Shown piece by piece: positions 9,083-18,093 of a stretch of DNA of 64,000 nucleotides. Origin of the DNA: Sphingosinicella ginsenosidimutans. Its GTDB lineage: Bacteria > Pseudomonadota > Alphaproteobacteria > Sphingomonadales > Sphingomonadaceae. The stretch is taken from NCBI RefSeq assembly GCF_007995055.1, contig NZ_VOQQ01000001.1, forward strand, positions 992,001 to 1,056,000, given 5' to 3'. The position numbers were made by a program, and so were the translations under genes. Each line of letters opens with the position of its first letter. Within the stretch, counting starts at the first letter, position 1. The notes under the pieces are model-generated. The model did no database searches and had not been told where the DNA came from. It saw nothing but the letters and a program-made list of their open reading frames with translations.

Positions 9083-9862
9083 TCAGCGGCCTTCGAACGT
9101 CGGCGGCTGCCGGGTGATGAACGCCGCGACGCCCGCCTTGAAATCGCCTGTCCGGCCGGCCTCGCTCTGGCCGATTCGCTCCGCGGCGAGCGCCTCGCTG
9201 AGCGACGCCTGCCCCGCGTCCCTCGCGAGCCGGCGAATGATGGCATAGGCCACGGTCGGCCCGGCGGCGAGCCGCGCCGCCAGCGCCGAGGCCTCAGCCA
9301 TCAGATCGGCATCATCGACCACGCGGGCGATCATGCCCCATTCGGCCGCCTGCTCCGCGGGGATCCGCTCGCCGAGCATCATCATCTCTATCGCCCGGGC
9401 GCGGCCGACGAGGCGCGGCAGCAGCCAGGTCGCGCCGGCATCGGGAATGAGGCCGAGATTGACGAAGGCCTGGAGGAAATAGGCCGATCGGGCCGCGATC
9501 ACGATGTCGGCGGCGAGCGCGATCGAGCAACCGGCACCGGCGCACGGCCCGTTGACCGCCGCGACCACCGGCATCGGCAGGGCGAACAGCGCCTCGACCA
9601 GCGGATTGAAATGACGTTCCAGCGCCTCGCCCGCATCCTCGGGAATGCCGCCGCCGGTGACAAGATCGGCGCCGCTCGAAAAGGCGCGCCCCGCCCCGGT
9701 CATCAACAGGCAGCGCGCGCCCGTCCGCGGCAGCCCCTCGATCGCGACGCGCATCTCATCCAGCGTCTCGGCGCTGAGCGCGTTCAGGCGCTCCGGGCGA
9801 TCGATCACGAGGGTCGCGACCCCCGCTTCGTCGCTCGTCAGGCGGATATGCCGGTGCGTCAT
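9083..9862 (-). CDS. Enoyl-CoA hydratase/isomerase family protein
   Basis: A 259-residue crotonase-superfamily protein. The CoA-binding and oxyanion-hole segments are visible as GAGRAFSSGADL and NGPCAGAGCSIALAADI. The second catalytic Glu of true enoyl-CoA hydratases is less clear (the region reads FVNLGLIPDAGATWLLPRLVG, with Asp where the 2-(1,2-epoxy-1,2-dihydrophenyl)acetyl-CoA isomerase PaaG group also has Asp). It could therefore be a PaaG-like isomerase rather than a hydratase. Its start overlaps the corC stop by four bases, so it is the last gene of the corC transcript on this strand, 72 bases before pccB. Confidence 0.85.
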   Translation of the reverse strand: MTHRHIRLTSDEAGVATLVIDRPERLNALSAETLDEMRVAIEGLPRTGARCLLMTGAGRAFSSGADLVTGGGIPEDAGEALERHFNPLVEALFALPMPVVAAVNGPCAGAGCSIALAADIVIAARSAYFLQAFVNLGLIPDAGATWLLPRLVGRARAIEMMMLGERIPAEQAAEWGMIARVVDDADLMAEASALAARLAAGPTVAYAIIRRLARDAGQASLSEALAAERIGQSEAGRTGDFKAGVAAFITRQPPTFEGR

Positions 9863-10749
9863 TCGACCGGCGCCGGTTCGGCCGGCGCGTGGAGGCGAAG
9901 GCGCGTCACCCGGCGGGCGTCCCCCTCCGTCACTTCGAGACGCCAGCCGCTCGGGTGCGCGAGCATCTCGCCCGGCTGCGGGATATGGCCGGCCAGCACG
10001 AAGGCCAGGCCGCCAAGCGTGTCGACATCCTCCTCGACCTCGCCCAGTCGCTCGTCCACCGCTTCGGCGACGTCCTCAAGCTCGGCGCGCGCATCTGCAT
10101 CCCAGATGCCGTCCTCAAGCGGAATGAGCAGCCCCTGCGGCTCCTCGTCATGCTCGTCCTCGATCTCGCCGACGATCTCCTCGACGACATCCTCGATGGT
10201 GATGAGTCCTTCGGTGCCGCCGAACTCGTCGACGACGATGGCGAGGTGGACCCGCCCGGCGCGCATCTGCGCGAGCAGATCGAGCATCCCCATCGATTCG
10301 GGCACGAAGAGCGGCGTCCGCATCAGGCTGCGTATGTCCGCCGGCGCCGGCTTGCCGGAGACCTGGTGGAGGAACACGTCCTTGATGTGGATCATGCCGA
10401 CGACCCGATCGAGGCTCTCCTCATAGACCGGGAGGCGGCTATGCTCGGCTTCCTTCAGCGTCGCGACAAGGTCGTCGAAGCCGATCGTCGCCGGGACGGC
10501 AATGATGTCGCCGCGCGGAACGGCGACATCGCCGGCGGTCTTTTCCCCGAAATGCAGGATGTTGCGGAGCATCTGCCGCTCGGCCGCGCTGAGATCGCCG
10601 ACCCGCGGCGCCTCGCCCTCGCGGCTTTCGAGCGCCTCCTCGATCTCGTCACGAAGGCTTGCCTCGCCATCGTCACCGAACAGGAAGGCGCGCAGCCCTC
10701 CCCAGAATGTGCGTCCTTCTTCCCGGCCGCCGGGACTGTCCTCTTCCAT
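9859..10749 (-). CDS. corC: CorC/HlyC-type CBS-domain protein
   Basis: A 296-residue protein with a short N-terminal acidic region, a CBS-pair (about residues 75-195; PRGDIIAVPATIGFDDLV and GMIHIKDVF mark it) and a C-terminal CorC_HlyC domain that ends GWRLEVTEG plus the RVTRLRL segment. It lacks the membrane DUF21 domain, so it is the soluble CorC type, linked in other bacteria to Mg/Co resistance. In many proteobacteria corC follows ybeY and phoH, as here (five bases between ybeY and corC). The usual next gene lnt is missing; an enoyl-CoA hydratase gene follows instead. Confidence 0.9.
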   Translation of the reverse strand: MEEDSPGGREEGRTFWGGLRAFLFGDDGEASLRDEIEEALESREGEAPRVGDLSAAERQMLRNILHFGEKTAGDVAVPRGDIIAVPATIGFDDLVATLKEAEHSRLPVYEESLDRVVGMIHIKDVFLHQVSGKPAPADIRSLMRTPLFVPESMGMLDLLAQMRAGRVHLAIVVDEFGGTEGLITIEDVVEEIVGEIEDEHDEEPQGLLIPLEDGIWDADARAELEDVAEAVDERLGEVEEDVDTLGGLAFVLAGHIPQPGEMLAHPSGWRLEVTEGDARRVTRLRLHAPAEPAPVE

Positions 10750-10754
10750 GGGGG

Positions 10755-11246
10755 TTAAGGGTGCACCTCAGTCTGTTGATAGGGATCGGCGATGCCGAGC
10801 GTGGCAAGCGCACGCCGTTCGATGTCCTCCATCTCCTCCGCGTCCGCCTCGCTCGTTTCGTGGTCGTATCCTAGCAGATGGAGCATGCCGTGCACCACCA
10901 GATGCGCGGCGTGGCTTTCCACCGCAATCCGCTTGTCCGCCGCCTCGGCTTCGCAGACGCCCCGGGCCAGGACGATATCGCCGAGCATCGGCGCGGCGGC
11001 GAGATCCTCGGGCTCCGCCATCGGGAAGGAAAGGACGTTGGTCGGCTTGTCCTTGCCGCGCCATTCGGCGTTGAGTGCCTGCACCTCGGCGTCCGAGGTG
11101 AACTTGATGGAGACCTCGGCGTGGCTGGGCACCGTCGCGGCGAACCGGCTTCCCGCGAGTGCTGCGCGGGCCGAGCGATCGGCGAGATCCGACCAGTCGG
11201 TGCGACTGTCCCAGTCGTCCGAGACATCGGCATCGACGAGGATCAC
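10755..11246 (-). CDS. ybeY: Endoribonuclease YbeY (16S rRNA maturation)
   Basis: A 163-residue single-domain metalloprotein. The zinc-binding motif [11 protein letters not shown] (three His) is complete, and the upstream segment [11 protein letters not shown] is typical. YbeY processes the 3' end of 16S rRNA and takes part in ribosome quality control. The ATG overlaps the phoH stop by four bases, so the two are translationally coupled. Confidence 0.95.
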   Translation of the reverse strand: MILVDADVSDDWDSRTDWSDLADRSARAALAGSRFAATVPSHAEVSIKFTSDAEVQALNAEWRGKDKPTNVLSFPMAEPEDLAAAPMLGDIVLARGVCEAEAADKRIAVESHAAHLVVHGMLHLLGYDHETSEADAEEMEDIERRALATLGIADPYQQTEVHP

Positions 11247-12238
11247 GACCCCGGCCCTTCATAGGCCTCGACGATCCGGCCGACGAGAGGATGGCGCACG
11301 ACATCGCCGGCGCCGAAGCGAACCATCGCGATCTTGTCGATGCCCTCCAGCTTGGAAACGGCATCCGCGAGGCCGGAGGTCACGCCATTGGGCAGATCGG
11401 TCTGGTTGGGATCGCCGCAGATCACCATGCGGCTTCGCATGCCGAAGCGCGTCAGGAACATCTTCATCTGCTGCGGCGTCGTGTTCTGAGCCTCGTCGAG
11501 GATGATGAAGGCATCGGAAAGCGTGCGCCCGCGCATGAAGGCGATCGGCGCGATCTCGATCTCTCCCGATGCGATCCGCCGCTCGACCTGCTCCAGCGGC
11601 AGCATGTCGTAGAGCGCGTCGTAGAGCGGCCGCAGATAGGGATCGACCTTTTCCTTCATGTCGCCGGGAAGGAAGCCGAGCCGCTCGCCCGCCTCGACGG
11701 CGGGGCGCGAGAGGATCAGCCGGTCGACGCTGCCGCCGATCAGCTGCTGCACCGCCTGCGCGACGGCGAGATAGGTCTTGCCGGTGCCTGCGGGGCCAAG
11801 CGCGAAGATCATCTCGTCGCGGGCCAGCGCCTCCATATAGGTGGCCTGGGTGCGCGAGCGCGGCACGATCGTCTTCTTGCGCGTGCGGATCATCACCCGC
11901 GGCGGCTCGATCACCTCGGGCGCGACGATCCCGTCGAGCGTCGGCTGGCCGGACATGGCGATGATCGCGTTGACCGTCTCGGCATCGATGTCGTGGCCTT
12001 CGTCGAGCCGGTTGTAGAGACCGATCAGCACCTCGCGGGCGCGCGCCGCATCTTCCGCCTCGCCCTCGATCTGCACCTTGGCCCCGCGCGCGGCGATATA
12101 GACGCCGAGCCGGTCCTCGATGGCGACAAGGTTGCGATCGAACTCCCCGAACAGGGGGCCGAGGAGATGCGGCTGCTCGAACTCGATTTCGAGGCGGGCG
12201 CGCGACGATCCCGGCTGGGCGACGGGCTTGCGGCTCAT
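11243..12238 (-). CDS. phoH: PhoH-like ATPase
   Basis: A 331-residue protein with an N-terminal KH-like segment (residues 15-75), then a PhoH P-loop ATPase domain with Walker A GPAGTGKT at 148-155 and a Walker B-like FIILDEAQN. These proteins act with YbeY in RNA metabolism. I use ATG 12236-12238 ([20 protein letters not shown]); the frame is open 108 bases further but that stretch is Arg/Pro-rich and does not look like the family. It heads a phoH-ybeY-corC-hydratase run on the minus strand. Confidence 0.93.
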   Translation of the reverse strand: MSRKPVAQPGSSRARLEIEFEQPHLLGPLFGEFDRNLVAIEDRLGVYIAARGAKVQIEGEAEDAARAREVLIGLYNRLDEGHDIDAETVNAIIAMSGQPTLDGIVAPEVIEPPRVMIRTRKKTIVPRSRTQATYMEALARDEMIFALGPAGTGKTYLAVAQAVQQLIGGSVDRLILSRPAVEAGERLGFLPGDMKEKVDPYLRPLYDALYDMLPLEQVERRIASGEIEIAPIAFMRGRTLSDAFIILDEAQNTTPQQMKMFLTRFGMRSRMVICGDPNQTDLPNGVTSGLADAVSKLEGIDKIAMVRFGAGDVVRHPLVGRIVEAYEGPGS

Positions 12239-12357
12239 TGGGTCCTTTCGCGTGGGCGAGTCACGTCGCCAAGGTGGGGCCGCGCGCGCCGAAATGCCAG
12301 CGCCTTTCACCTGCTCCGGGCGGTTCCGGAGATGCGATGCGCGCACGCCACAGTGGC

Positions 12358-12864
12358 CTAAAGAGATCGTTTTTCAGCGATCGTGAGACGCTTTAGCTGG
12401 GCTGGAGAGAGAAGATCTCGAACTTGGTCCAAACACCTTACGTACTCCGCATAGCGCCCGTTTTCCCAATGCGGTGCCGCCAATGACATTGCGTGCTGGA
12501 GCCGGTGCGCGGTCCAACTCAATTTGTCATGCGACCTCCGAACATCGATCAACTTGGAAAACCAGCCGCTGTTTACAAAAACCTCGATCTCACTCCGAAG
12601 GCCCAGCGGCACTTCCGTCCACAAGGTGTCAGGTACCAAGGTCAACTCGACACCATATTCATCGGCAGCAGCTCCAAGTATCTGCTGGAACCAATGCAGA
12701 TAGCCCCATTCCCGGGGCACGGGGCTGGTGAGAGCTCTCGCTTCCGGGTCCCACTGCACGCCCAACGCGGCCCGATAGATTTTGTCGAACTTAGCCTCGG
12801 ATGGTCGCACCAAAAGCCGTTTCTGGTTGTCGATGCGGATTTCGATGATCTGCTCTTGTCTCAT
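12358..12864 (-). CDS. Hypothetical protein, A/T-richer orphan between miaB and phoH
   Basis: A 168-residue soluble protein that I do not recognise, starting MRQEQIIEIRIDNQ at ATG 12862-12864 (an upstream ATG at 12933 would add 23 Cys/Arg-rich residues). It is rich in Trp and aromatics (WGYLHWFQQ, SGWFSKLID, APHWENGRYAEYVRCL), has no signal peptide, no membrane segment and no obvious catalytic motif; the first half is beta-rich and the second half looks helical. Its codon use is visibly less GC-biased than its neighbours. It interrupts the otherwise conserved miaB-phoH order, which suggests it was acquired. Function is unknown. Confidence 0.7.
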   Translation of the reverse strand: MRQEQIIEIRIDNQKRLLVRPSEAKFDKIYRAALGVQWDPEARALTSPVPREWGYLHWFQQILGAAADEYGVELTLVPDTLWTEVPLGLRSEIEVFVNSGWFSKLIDVRRSHDKLSWTAHRLQHAMSLAAPHWENGRYAEYVRCLDQVRDLLSPAQLKRLTIAEKRSL

Positions 12865-13061
12865 GGCACCTTCACAATACCGACAAGCTTGCGGCGTGCG
12901 TCGATGAATGCATGCCCGAATAGGCAACAACAAAAAGGCGGTAGAGCCATAATGTTCAGATGATGTCTTCTACAGAACCAAATGGGCCTCGCCGATCCGA
13001 GATGCCAGCGCAATTGCGGGGGATGCGGCGGCTGCGAGGGAACGATACAGCCGCGCCACAG

Positions 13062-14369
13062 TCAGGCGGCGGAGCGGACCAGTTCCGTCCCGGCGAGACT
13101 GTTCGGCCCGGCGGAGACCAGCTCGACCTCGACGATGTCGCCGATCTTCGCTGCGCTCTCGAAATGGACCGATTGCAGCCACGGAGACTTGCCGAGCATC
13201 TGGCCGGGCTTGCGGCCCTGCCGTTCGACCAGCACCTCGGTGCGCCGGCCGATGCTGGCGCAGTTGAACGCGGTCTGGTGCGCGTTCAGCAGCGCCTGGA
13301 GCCGCTGGAGGCGTTCGTCGGCGACGGCGGGCGCGATCTGCTCCGCCATGTCGGCGGCCGGCGTGCCCGGGCGCGGGGAATATTTGAACGAGAAGGCCTG
13401 GGCGTAGCGAACCTCATCGACCAGCTTCAGCGTCTCCTCGAACTCGGCATCTGTCTCGCCGGGAAAGCCGACGATGAAATCGCCCGAAAGCGCGATATCG
13501 GGCCGCGCGGCGCGGACCTTTTCGAGAATCCGCAGGTATGACGATGCAGTGTGGCTGCGGTTCATCGCCTTCAGCACGCGGTCGCTGCCCGCCTGAACGG
13601 GCAGGTGCAGATAGGGCATCAGCTTGTCGACGTCGCGATGCACCGCGATTAGGCCGTCGGTCATGTCGTTGGGATGGCTGGTGGTGTAGCGGATGCGGGC
13701 GATCGCGGGGATCGTCGCAATCGCCTCGATGAGGTCGTGCAGGCCCCTGCCTTCGTCCGCCCAGGCGTTGACGTTCTGGCCGAGCAAAGTGAGTTCGCGT
13801 GCGCCGGCGTCGGCGAGCGCCTTCGCCTCGTCGAAAATCGCCGAGAACGGCCGGCTCACCTCGGCCCCGCGTGTATAGGGGACCACGCAATAGGTGCAGA
13901 ATTTGTCGCAGCCTTCCTGGACGGTGAGGAAGGCCGAGGGTGCGACCTTGCGCCGCGCCGGCAGCGCGCCGAATTTCGACGCCGCCGGCATGTCGGTGTC
14001 GAGCGCGACCGTGCCGCTGGCGGCCTTTGCGACCAGGGCCGGGAGGTTGTGATAGGCCTGCGGGCCGACGACGACGTCCACTTTTGCCCGGCGCGCGATC
14101 TCCGCGCCCTCGGCCTGGGCGACGCAGCCGGCGACGGCGACCATCGGGCGGCTGCCGTCGGGCCGCTTCAACCGGCCGATTTCCGAATAGACCTTCTCGG
14201 TCGCCTTCTCGCGAATATGGCAGGTGTTGAGGACGACGAGATCGGCGGCCTCGCCGTCGCCGGCCGCGCGCATGCCTTCGGCGGCGAGCAATTCGCCCAT
14301 CCGCTCGCCATCATAGACGTTCATCTGGCAGCCGAAGGACTGGACCTTGAAGGTACGGGGGGAAGTCAT
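13062..14369 (-). CDS. miaB: tRNA-2-methylthio-N6-dimethylallyladenosine synthase
   Basis: A 435-residue radical-SAM methylthiotransferase. Order of domains: UPF0004 domain with Cys in SFGCQMN (Cys 14) and NTCHIREKA, radical-SAM domain with [17 protein letters not shown], and a C-terminal TRAM domain (ending around TELVRSA). It adds ms2 to i6A37 of tRNAs reading U-initial codons. I start at ATG 14367-14369 ([14 protein letters not shown]); the open frame continues upstream only as an out-of-frame reading of plsC. It lies 10 bases after plsC and probably shares its transcript. Confidence 0.95.
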   Translation of the reverse strand: MTSPRTFKVQSFGCQMNVYDGERMGELLAAEGMRAAGDGEAADLVVLNTCHIREKATEKVYSEIGRLKRPDGSRPMVAVAGCVAQAEGAEIARRAKVDVVVGPQAYHNLPALVAKAASGTVALDTDMPAASKFGALPARRKVAPSAFLTVQEGCDKFCTYCVVPYTRGAEVSRPFSAIFDEAKALADAGARELTLLGQNVNAWADEGRGLHDLIEAIATIPAIARIRYTTSHPNDMTDGLIAVHRDVDKLMPYLHLPVQAGSDRVLKAMNRSHTASSYLRILEKVRAARPDIALSGDFIVGFPGETDAEFEETLKLVDEVRYAQAFSFKYSPRPGTPAADMAEQIAPAVADERLQRLQALLNAHQTAFNCASIGRRTEVLVERQGRKPGQMLGKSPWLQSVHFESAAKIGDIVEVELVSAGPNSLAGTELVRSAA

Positions 14370-14379
14370 GGGCCGGCGC

Positions 14380-15120
14380 CTATAGGCGATCGCACGGTTC
14401 AGCGGAAGCGCCGAGCGCCGCGACGATGGCATCGCGGGCACAGGCGGCGAGCGCCTTGCGGTCCCCCGCCGCATGCGGATCGATCGGATCGAGGAAGCGG
14501 ACGGTGACGGGGATCCGGCGATAATCGCGCATGACGCGCCTGGCATTGGCCCCGGTGCTTTCCTCGCCCACCCAGGCCATGTCATGGGTGAGCTCGCCAT
14601 AATCGAGGGCGACCGGTTGCACCAGCACGCCCTCCATCGGCGGGTAGAGCGAACCGAACAGGCTGGCGCGGAAGGGCAGGACCTGGTGGCCGCCCTCGGT
14701 CGTCCCCTCGGGAAAGAAGGAGACCGAGCGCCCGGCATCGAGAGCCGCGCGCAGAAGGTCGGCCTGATGCCGCGCCTGGCGCCGCGCGGTGCGAGCGACA
14801 TAGATCGTGTCGTTGAGATCGGCGAGCCAGCCGATGACGGGCCAGCGTTCAACCTCGTTCTTGGCGATGAAGGCGGTGGGGGCGGCACCGCCGATCGCAA
14901 GGATATCGAGCCAGCTCACGTGATTGGCGGCGAAGAGCACGCGGCCGCCGAGCGGCGTGCCCTCGACACGGACGCGAAGGCCGCAGCAACGGCCGGCATA
15001 AGCGAGGAAGCGCCGCGCCCAGGGCGAGCGGCCGCGCAGCGCCTTCGAGGCATAATGGAGCGGAAAGTAGACGAGGAGCCCGCCGGCGATCGCCAATGCG
15101 CGCCAGTAGAACCGCATCAC
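14380..15120 (-). CDS. plsC: 1-acyl-sn-glycerol-3-phosphate acyltransferase family protein
   Basis: A 246-residue membrane-associated acyltransferase. An N-terminal hydrophobic segment ([15 protein letters not shown]) is followed by the PlsC motifs: NHVSWLDIL (motif I, HX4D) and [10 protein letters not shown] (motif III). It probably acylates lysophosphatidic acid to phosphatidic acid; related ornithine-lipid acyltransferases share these motifs, so the substrate is inferred. It stands between fur (9 bases) and miaB (10 bases), forming a fur-plsC-miaB run common in this group. Confidence 0.88.
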   Translation of the reverse strand: MMRFYWRALAIAGGLLVYFPLHYASKALRGRSPWARRFLAYAGRCCGLRVRVEGTPLGGRVLFAANHVSWLDILAIGGAAPTAFIAKNEVERWPVIGWLADLNDTIYVARTARRQARHQADLLRAALDAGRSVSFFPEGTTEGGHQVLPFRASLFGSLYPPMEGVLVQPVALDYGELTHDMAWVGEESTGANARRVMRDYRRIPVTVRFLDPIDPHAAGDRKALAACARDAIVAALGASAEPCDRL

Positions 15121-15129
15121 GCGGCCCGC

Positions 15130-15552
15130 TTATTTCGCGCGGCCGACCGCGACGCCATAAAGCTCCATGCGGTGGTCGACGAGCCGGAAGCCAAGCTTCT
15201 CCGCGATCCGCCGCTGGAGCTGCTCGAGCTCCTCATCGACGAATTCGATCACGTTGCCGGTCTCGACGTCGATCAGATGGTCGTGATGGGTTTCCGCCGC
15301 AGCCTCGTAACGGGCGCGGCCATCGCCGAAATCGTGGCGCTCAAGGATGCCCGCCTCTTCGAACAGGCGCACGGTGCGATAGACGGTGGCGATCGAAATG
15401 CCGGGATCCACGGCGGAGGCGCGGGCATGAAGCGCCTCGACATCGGGATGATCCTCCGCCTCGGAAAGGACGCGGGCGATCACCTTGCGCTGCTCGGTAA
15501 TCCGCAGCCCCTTTTCGGCGCACAGGGCCTCAATGTCGATCGCGCGGGTCAT
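15130..15552 (-). CDS. fur: Fur-family transcriptional regulator
   Basis: A 140-residue protein with the Fur winged helix (RITEQRKVIARVL, then the recognition helix segment ISIATVYRTVRLFEEAGI) and a C-terminal metal-binding dimerisation domain (HHDHLIDVETGNVIEF). It lacks the paired CxxC of the structural zinc site seen in some Fur proteins, as is usual in alphaproteobacterial Fur. It could be Fur proper or an Irr-like relative; the HHDH plus VIEFVDEELE segment favours Fur. It heads the fur-plsC-miaB run and follows the mucR terminator. Confidence 0.9.
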   Translation of the reverse strand: MTRAIDIEALCAEKGLRITEQRKVIARVLSEAEDHPDVEALHARASAVDPGISIATVYRTVRLFEEAGILERHDFGDGRARYEAAAETHHDHLIDVETGNVIEFVDEELEQLQRRIAEKLGFRLVDHRMELYGVAVGRAK

Positions 15553-15593
15553 CCACCTTATCTAAGGCCGGATCGGCGAAGCGTCAAAGCACG

Positions 15594-15630
15594 GTCGAAA
15601 ACGCCGCCCCGCGCCAGGCACGGGACGGCG
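15594..15630 (-). terminator. Rho-independent terminator of mucR
   Basis: A stem of CGCCGCCCCG (15602-15611) and CGGGACGGCG (15621-15630) with one mismatch, followed on the minus strand by TTTT (15598-15601). It lies 17 bases past the mucR stop codon. Confidence 0.65.
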
Positions 15631-15647
15631 AATCCGGCACGGCGCCC

Positions 15648-16070
15648 TTATTTGCGCGACGCGCGACCCCGCTTGGTGCCGAGGCCGATCTTCTTCGCAA
15701 GCGAACGACGCTGCTCCGCGTAATTCGGCGCGACCATCGGATAGTCGGCGGAAAGCCCCCATTTCTGCCGATATTCGTCCGGCGTCATATTGTAATGGGT
15801 CATCAGATGCCGCTTCAGCATCTTGAGCTTCTTCCCGTCTTCAAGACAGACGATATAATCCGGCTTGATCGAGGCGCGGATCGAAACCGCCGGCTCGGGC
15901 TTCGCCGCCGGCTCTTCCTGGCGCCCGCCGAGACCGCTGAGCGCGTTGAAGACATTGCCGATCAGCAACGGGAGATCGGAAACGGCGACGCTGTTGTTGC
16001 TGACATGGGCCGATACGATGTCGGCCGTGAGGGTGATCAAAGTCTCCCCGAATTCGTCCTGATTATCCAT
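15648..16070 (-). CDS. mucR: MucR-family zinc-finger transcriptional regulator
   Basis: A 140-residue protein of the Ros/MucR family. The N-terminal half (residues 5-55) is the oligomerisation region; the DNA-binding part has the short prokaryotic zinc finger CLEDGKKLKMLKRHLMTHY, in which the second Cys is replaced by Asp as in many alphaproteobacterial MucR proteins, followed by MTPDEYRQKWGLSADYPMVAPNY and a basic tail. MucR acts as a global silencer of A/T-rich genes and often represses itself; the A/T-rich region just upstream (16140-16205) is a plausible self-regulatory site. Confidence 0.93.
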   Translation of the reverse strand: MDNQDEFGETLITLTADIVSAHVSNNSVAVSDLPLLIGNVFNALSGLGGRQEEPAAKPEPAVSIRASIKPDYIVCLEDGKKLKMLKRHLMTHYNMTPDEYRQKWGLSADYPMVAPNYAEQRRSLAKKIGLGTKRGRASRK

Positions 16071-16134
16071 GTGTCGATACCTGTAAATCGTGATCAGAGG
16101 ACACCCGCCATTGGCCGTGACGAGCGCAAGCCGG

Positions 16135-16205
16135 AATAGGTTGTTTCAGCGCAATTTGACAAGTCGAAACAGCAGCGAATAGCTATCTATTTTGTATATG
16201 GCTCA
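16135..16205 (-). promoter_or_regulatory. A/T-rich upstream region of mucR
   Basis: This 70-base stretch is far richer in A and T than its surroundings. On the minus strand TTGTCA, a 17-base gap and CTATTC resemble a promoter, and GTTTC...GAAAC arms around 16144-16170 form an imperfect dyad. MucR-type proteins bind such A/T-rich sites with T-A steps. The call is from composition and position only. Confidence 0.35.
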
Positions 16206-16273
16206 ATGTTCCGGGTTGTGTCGCCACGCGAATTTCGCGGCGGCAACACCAAAATCCGACATGAAAACAGAGA

Positions 16274-16750
16274 TCAGCGCCGTGGCGGCTCGAATTTCGC
16301 GAGGGTCAGCGCATCGAATGTCCGGCCAGCATCGCCGCTGTAATAGTCGCGGCGCCGGCCCGCGAGCGTGAATCCGGCCGACTCGTAGAGATGAATCGCG
16401 GGATTGCCGTCGCGGACCTCGAGATGGAAATGTTCCGCCCCCCGCGACCGGGCGCCGGACAGGAAGGCGTCCAGCAAGCGCCGCCCGATCCCGTGCCGCT
16501 GCGCGTCCTTGCGTACCGCCAGGAGCAGCAGTTCCGCCTCGTCGGCGACGATCCGCGCGAGCGCGAAGCCGCAGACGGCATCGCCCACGCGCGCCAGCGT
16601 CAGCCAGACTCCCGGCATCGGCAGCAGCCCGGCGCACTGGGCGAAGGTCCAGCGCTCGCCGTAGCGCGGATCGAAGCTCTCGTTCATCACCGCCATCACC
16701 GCCGGAAGATCGACCGCGCCGCCTTCGACCAGTTCGGGGACGCTCTTCAC
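16274..16750 (-). CDS. rimI: Ribosomal protein S18 alanine N-acetyltransferase
   Basis: A 158-residue GNAT acetyltransferase with acetyl-CoA loop RKDAQRHGIGRRLLDAFL and the terminal NPAIHLYESAGFTLAGRRRDYY, which is the RimI signature. It acetylates the N-terminus of S18 in other bacteria; GNAT specificity is hard to read from sequence alone, but the four-base overlap with tsaB (a gene pair found widely) supports RimI. The YY in RDYY is the usual catalytic region. Confidence 0.88.
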   Translation of the reverse strand: MKSVPELVEGGAVDLPAVMAVMNESFDPRYGERWTFAQCAGLLPMPGVWLTLARVGDAVCGFALARIVADEAELLLLAVRKDAQRHGIGRRLLDAFLSGARSRGAEHFHLEVRDGNPAIHLYESAGFTLAGRRRDYYSGDAGRTFDALTLAKFEPPRR

Positions 16751-17370
16751 CTTATCGGCCCTGCGGCGCCGGAGGCGGGCTTCGCATCGGGCGCGCGGCC
16801 ATAAATCGGCCGCGGAACCAGGGCGCGGAGCGCCGGCGGCAGGAGCCGCACATCCGCCGCCCTCGGCAACAGATCGCGCGCGTCGCCCCAGCCGCGCGCC
16901 GCGACGAGCGCTTCAGCGCCGGATCCGACGACAAGGTCGGTCTGCGCCGCCCGTGCGGCCTCGTCTGGCGGAAGCGATCGAAGGTCACCGAGCGGGACGA
17001 GCGGGTCACCGCCATAATCTTGCACGAAAAGCTCGCCATGTCCCGCCTGAAGCGCCGCGCTCGCCGAGCCGGCTCCGGCAGCCGCCGCCAGCAGCGCCAG
17101 CGAGGAATAGCCGGCCAGTTCCGCGCCCCAGCCGATCGCCAGGCCGTGCGCGAGGGCAAGGCCGACGCGAACCCCCGTAAAGCTCCCCGGACCGCAATCG
17201 ACCAGGATCGCGTCCGGCCGGCGCGTGCCAACCAACTCGGCGACCATCGGCGCCAGCCGCTCGGCATGGCCGCGCCCGACGATCTCGTGCCGCTCGTCCA
17301 GAACCGAGCCGTCCGCGTCGAGCAGCGCGGCCGAGCAGGCGGCGGTGGCGCTTTCGATGACCAGCAGCAA
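16747..17370 (-). CDS. tsaB: tRNA threonylcarbamoyladenosine biosynthesis protein TsaB
   Basis: A 207-residue ASKHA-fold protein. The N-terminus LLVIESATAACSAALLD and the GPGSFTGVRVGLALAHGLA motif are typical of TsaB, which partners TsaD, TsaE and TsaC in making t6A37 of ANN-decoding tRNAs. It lacks the metal-binding His of TsaD. It overlaps rimI by four bases. The region just upstream is a repeat rather than a gene. Confidence 0.93.
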   Translation of the reverse strand: MLLVIESATAACSAALLDADGSVLDERHEIVGRGHAERLAPMVAELVGTRRPDAILVDCGPGSFTGVRVGLALAHGLAIGWGAELAGYSSLALLAAAAGAGSASAALQAGHGELFVQDYGGDPLVPLGDLRSLPPDEAARAAQTDLVVGSGAEALVAARGWGDARDLLPRAADVRLLPPALRALVPRPIYGRAPDAKPASGAAGPIR

Positions 17371-17384
17371 GAACCAGCTCCCCT

Positions 17385-17471
17385 CGTCACCCCCGCGAAG
17401 GCGGGGGGCCAGCTTTCCTGTGCGAAAGCGGTCGCAACCATAGCTGGAGTCCCGCTTTCGCGGGAATGACG
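17385..17471. repeat. Inverted repeat of the CGTCA(C/T)CCCGCGAA type between nfuA-like gene and tsaB
   Basis: Two arms face each other: the left begins CGTCACCCCCGCGAAGGCGG and the right ends TCCCGCTTTCGCGGGAATGA followed by CG; AGCT-containing inner arms also match. A half copy occurs at 59568-59589. It fills most of the 113-base gap. Confidence 0.8.
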
Positions 17472-17483
17472 GAAGCAGGCAAG

Positions 17484-18056
17484 CTAGACGGCCTCGACCG
17501 TCACGACCTCCGGCACATAATGTTTGAGGAGGCTTTCGATCCCGTTCTTGAGTGTCATCGTCGAGGACGGGCAGCCGGAACAGGCGCCGTGCATGGCGAG
17601 GAAGACGGTGCCTTCCCTAAAGCCGCGATAGACGATGTCGCCGCCGTCCTTCGCGACCGCCGGCCGCACACGGGTGTCGATCAGCGCACGAATCTGCTCG
17701 ACGATCTCGGCATCGGCCGGATCGTCGGCCACATCGTCGTCGAGCGGCACGACGATGTCGGCCGCGCTCGGCGCGTTGAAGAGGGGGGCGCCGCTGGCGA
17801 AATGATCGAGCAGCACTTCGAGCACCTGCGGCTTGAGCCCGCGCCAGTCGACGCCGGGGCCCGCCGTCACCGAGATGAAATCCCGCCCGAAGAAGACGCC
17901 GGTCACGTCGCCCGTCGAAAAGAGCGCGGCGGCGAGCGGTGAGACGTCGGCTTCTTCGGGCGACGCGAAATCGCGCGTGCCCATGTCCATCACCTGACGG
18001 CCGGGCATGAATTTCAGCGTCGCCGGATTGGGCGTGGTCTCGGTCTGGATCAGCAT
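17484..18056 (-). CDS. NifU-family iron-sulfur scaffold/carrier protein
   Basis: A 190-residue protein with an N-terminal Nfu_N domain (MLIQTETTPNPATLKF, residues 1-90) and a C-terminal NifU domain with the cluster-binding CSGCPSS. This is the Nfu1 type of alphaproteobacteria and mitochondria, which carries 4Fe-4S clusters to targets such as lipoyl synthase and aconitase. The linker is acidic (DDDVADDPADAE). The gene stands between the repeat upstream of tsaB and the GST gene. Confidence 0.92.
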   Translation of the reverse strand: MLIQTETTPNPATLKFMPGRQVMDMGTRDFASPEEADVSPLAAALFSTGDVTGVFFGRDFISVTAGPGVDWRGLKPQVLEVLLDHFASGAPLFNAPSAADIVVPLDDDVADDPADAEIVEQIRALIDTRVRPAVAKDGGDIVYRGFREGTVFLAMHGACSGCPSSTMTLKNGIESLLKHYVPEVVTVEAV

Positions 18057-18093
18057 GGCCGCGATGTGGCGCTTCGCGGGGCAGCGATCAAGG

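Noticed and set aside
14370..14900. Upstream extension of miaB into a 612-codon frame
   Set aside because: The extra codons overlap plsC in another frame and do not resemble MiaB; the family start [14 protein letters not shown] is at 14369.
16700..16750. RimI N-terminus (KSVPELVEGG) as product of a repeat insertion
   Set aside because: The motif resembles peptides encoded by repeats in related genomes, but RimI proteins have a similar native start here and no palindrome is present in the DNA.
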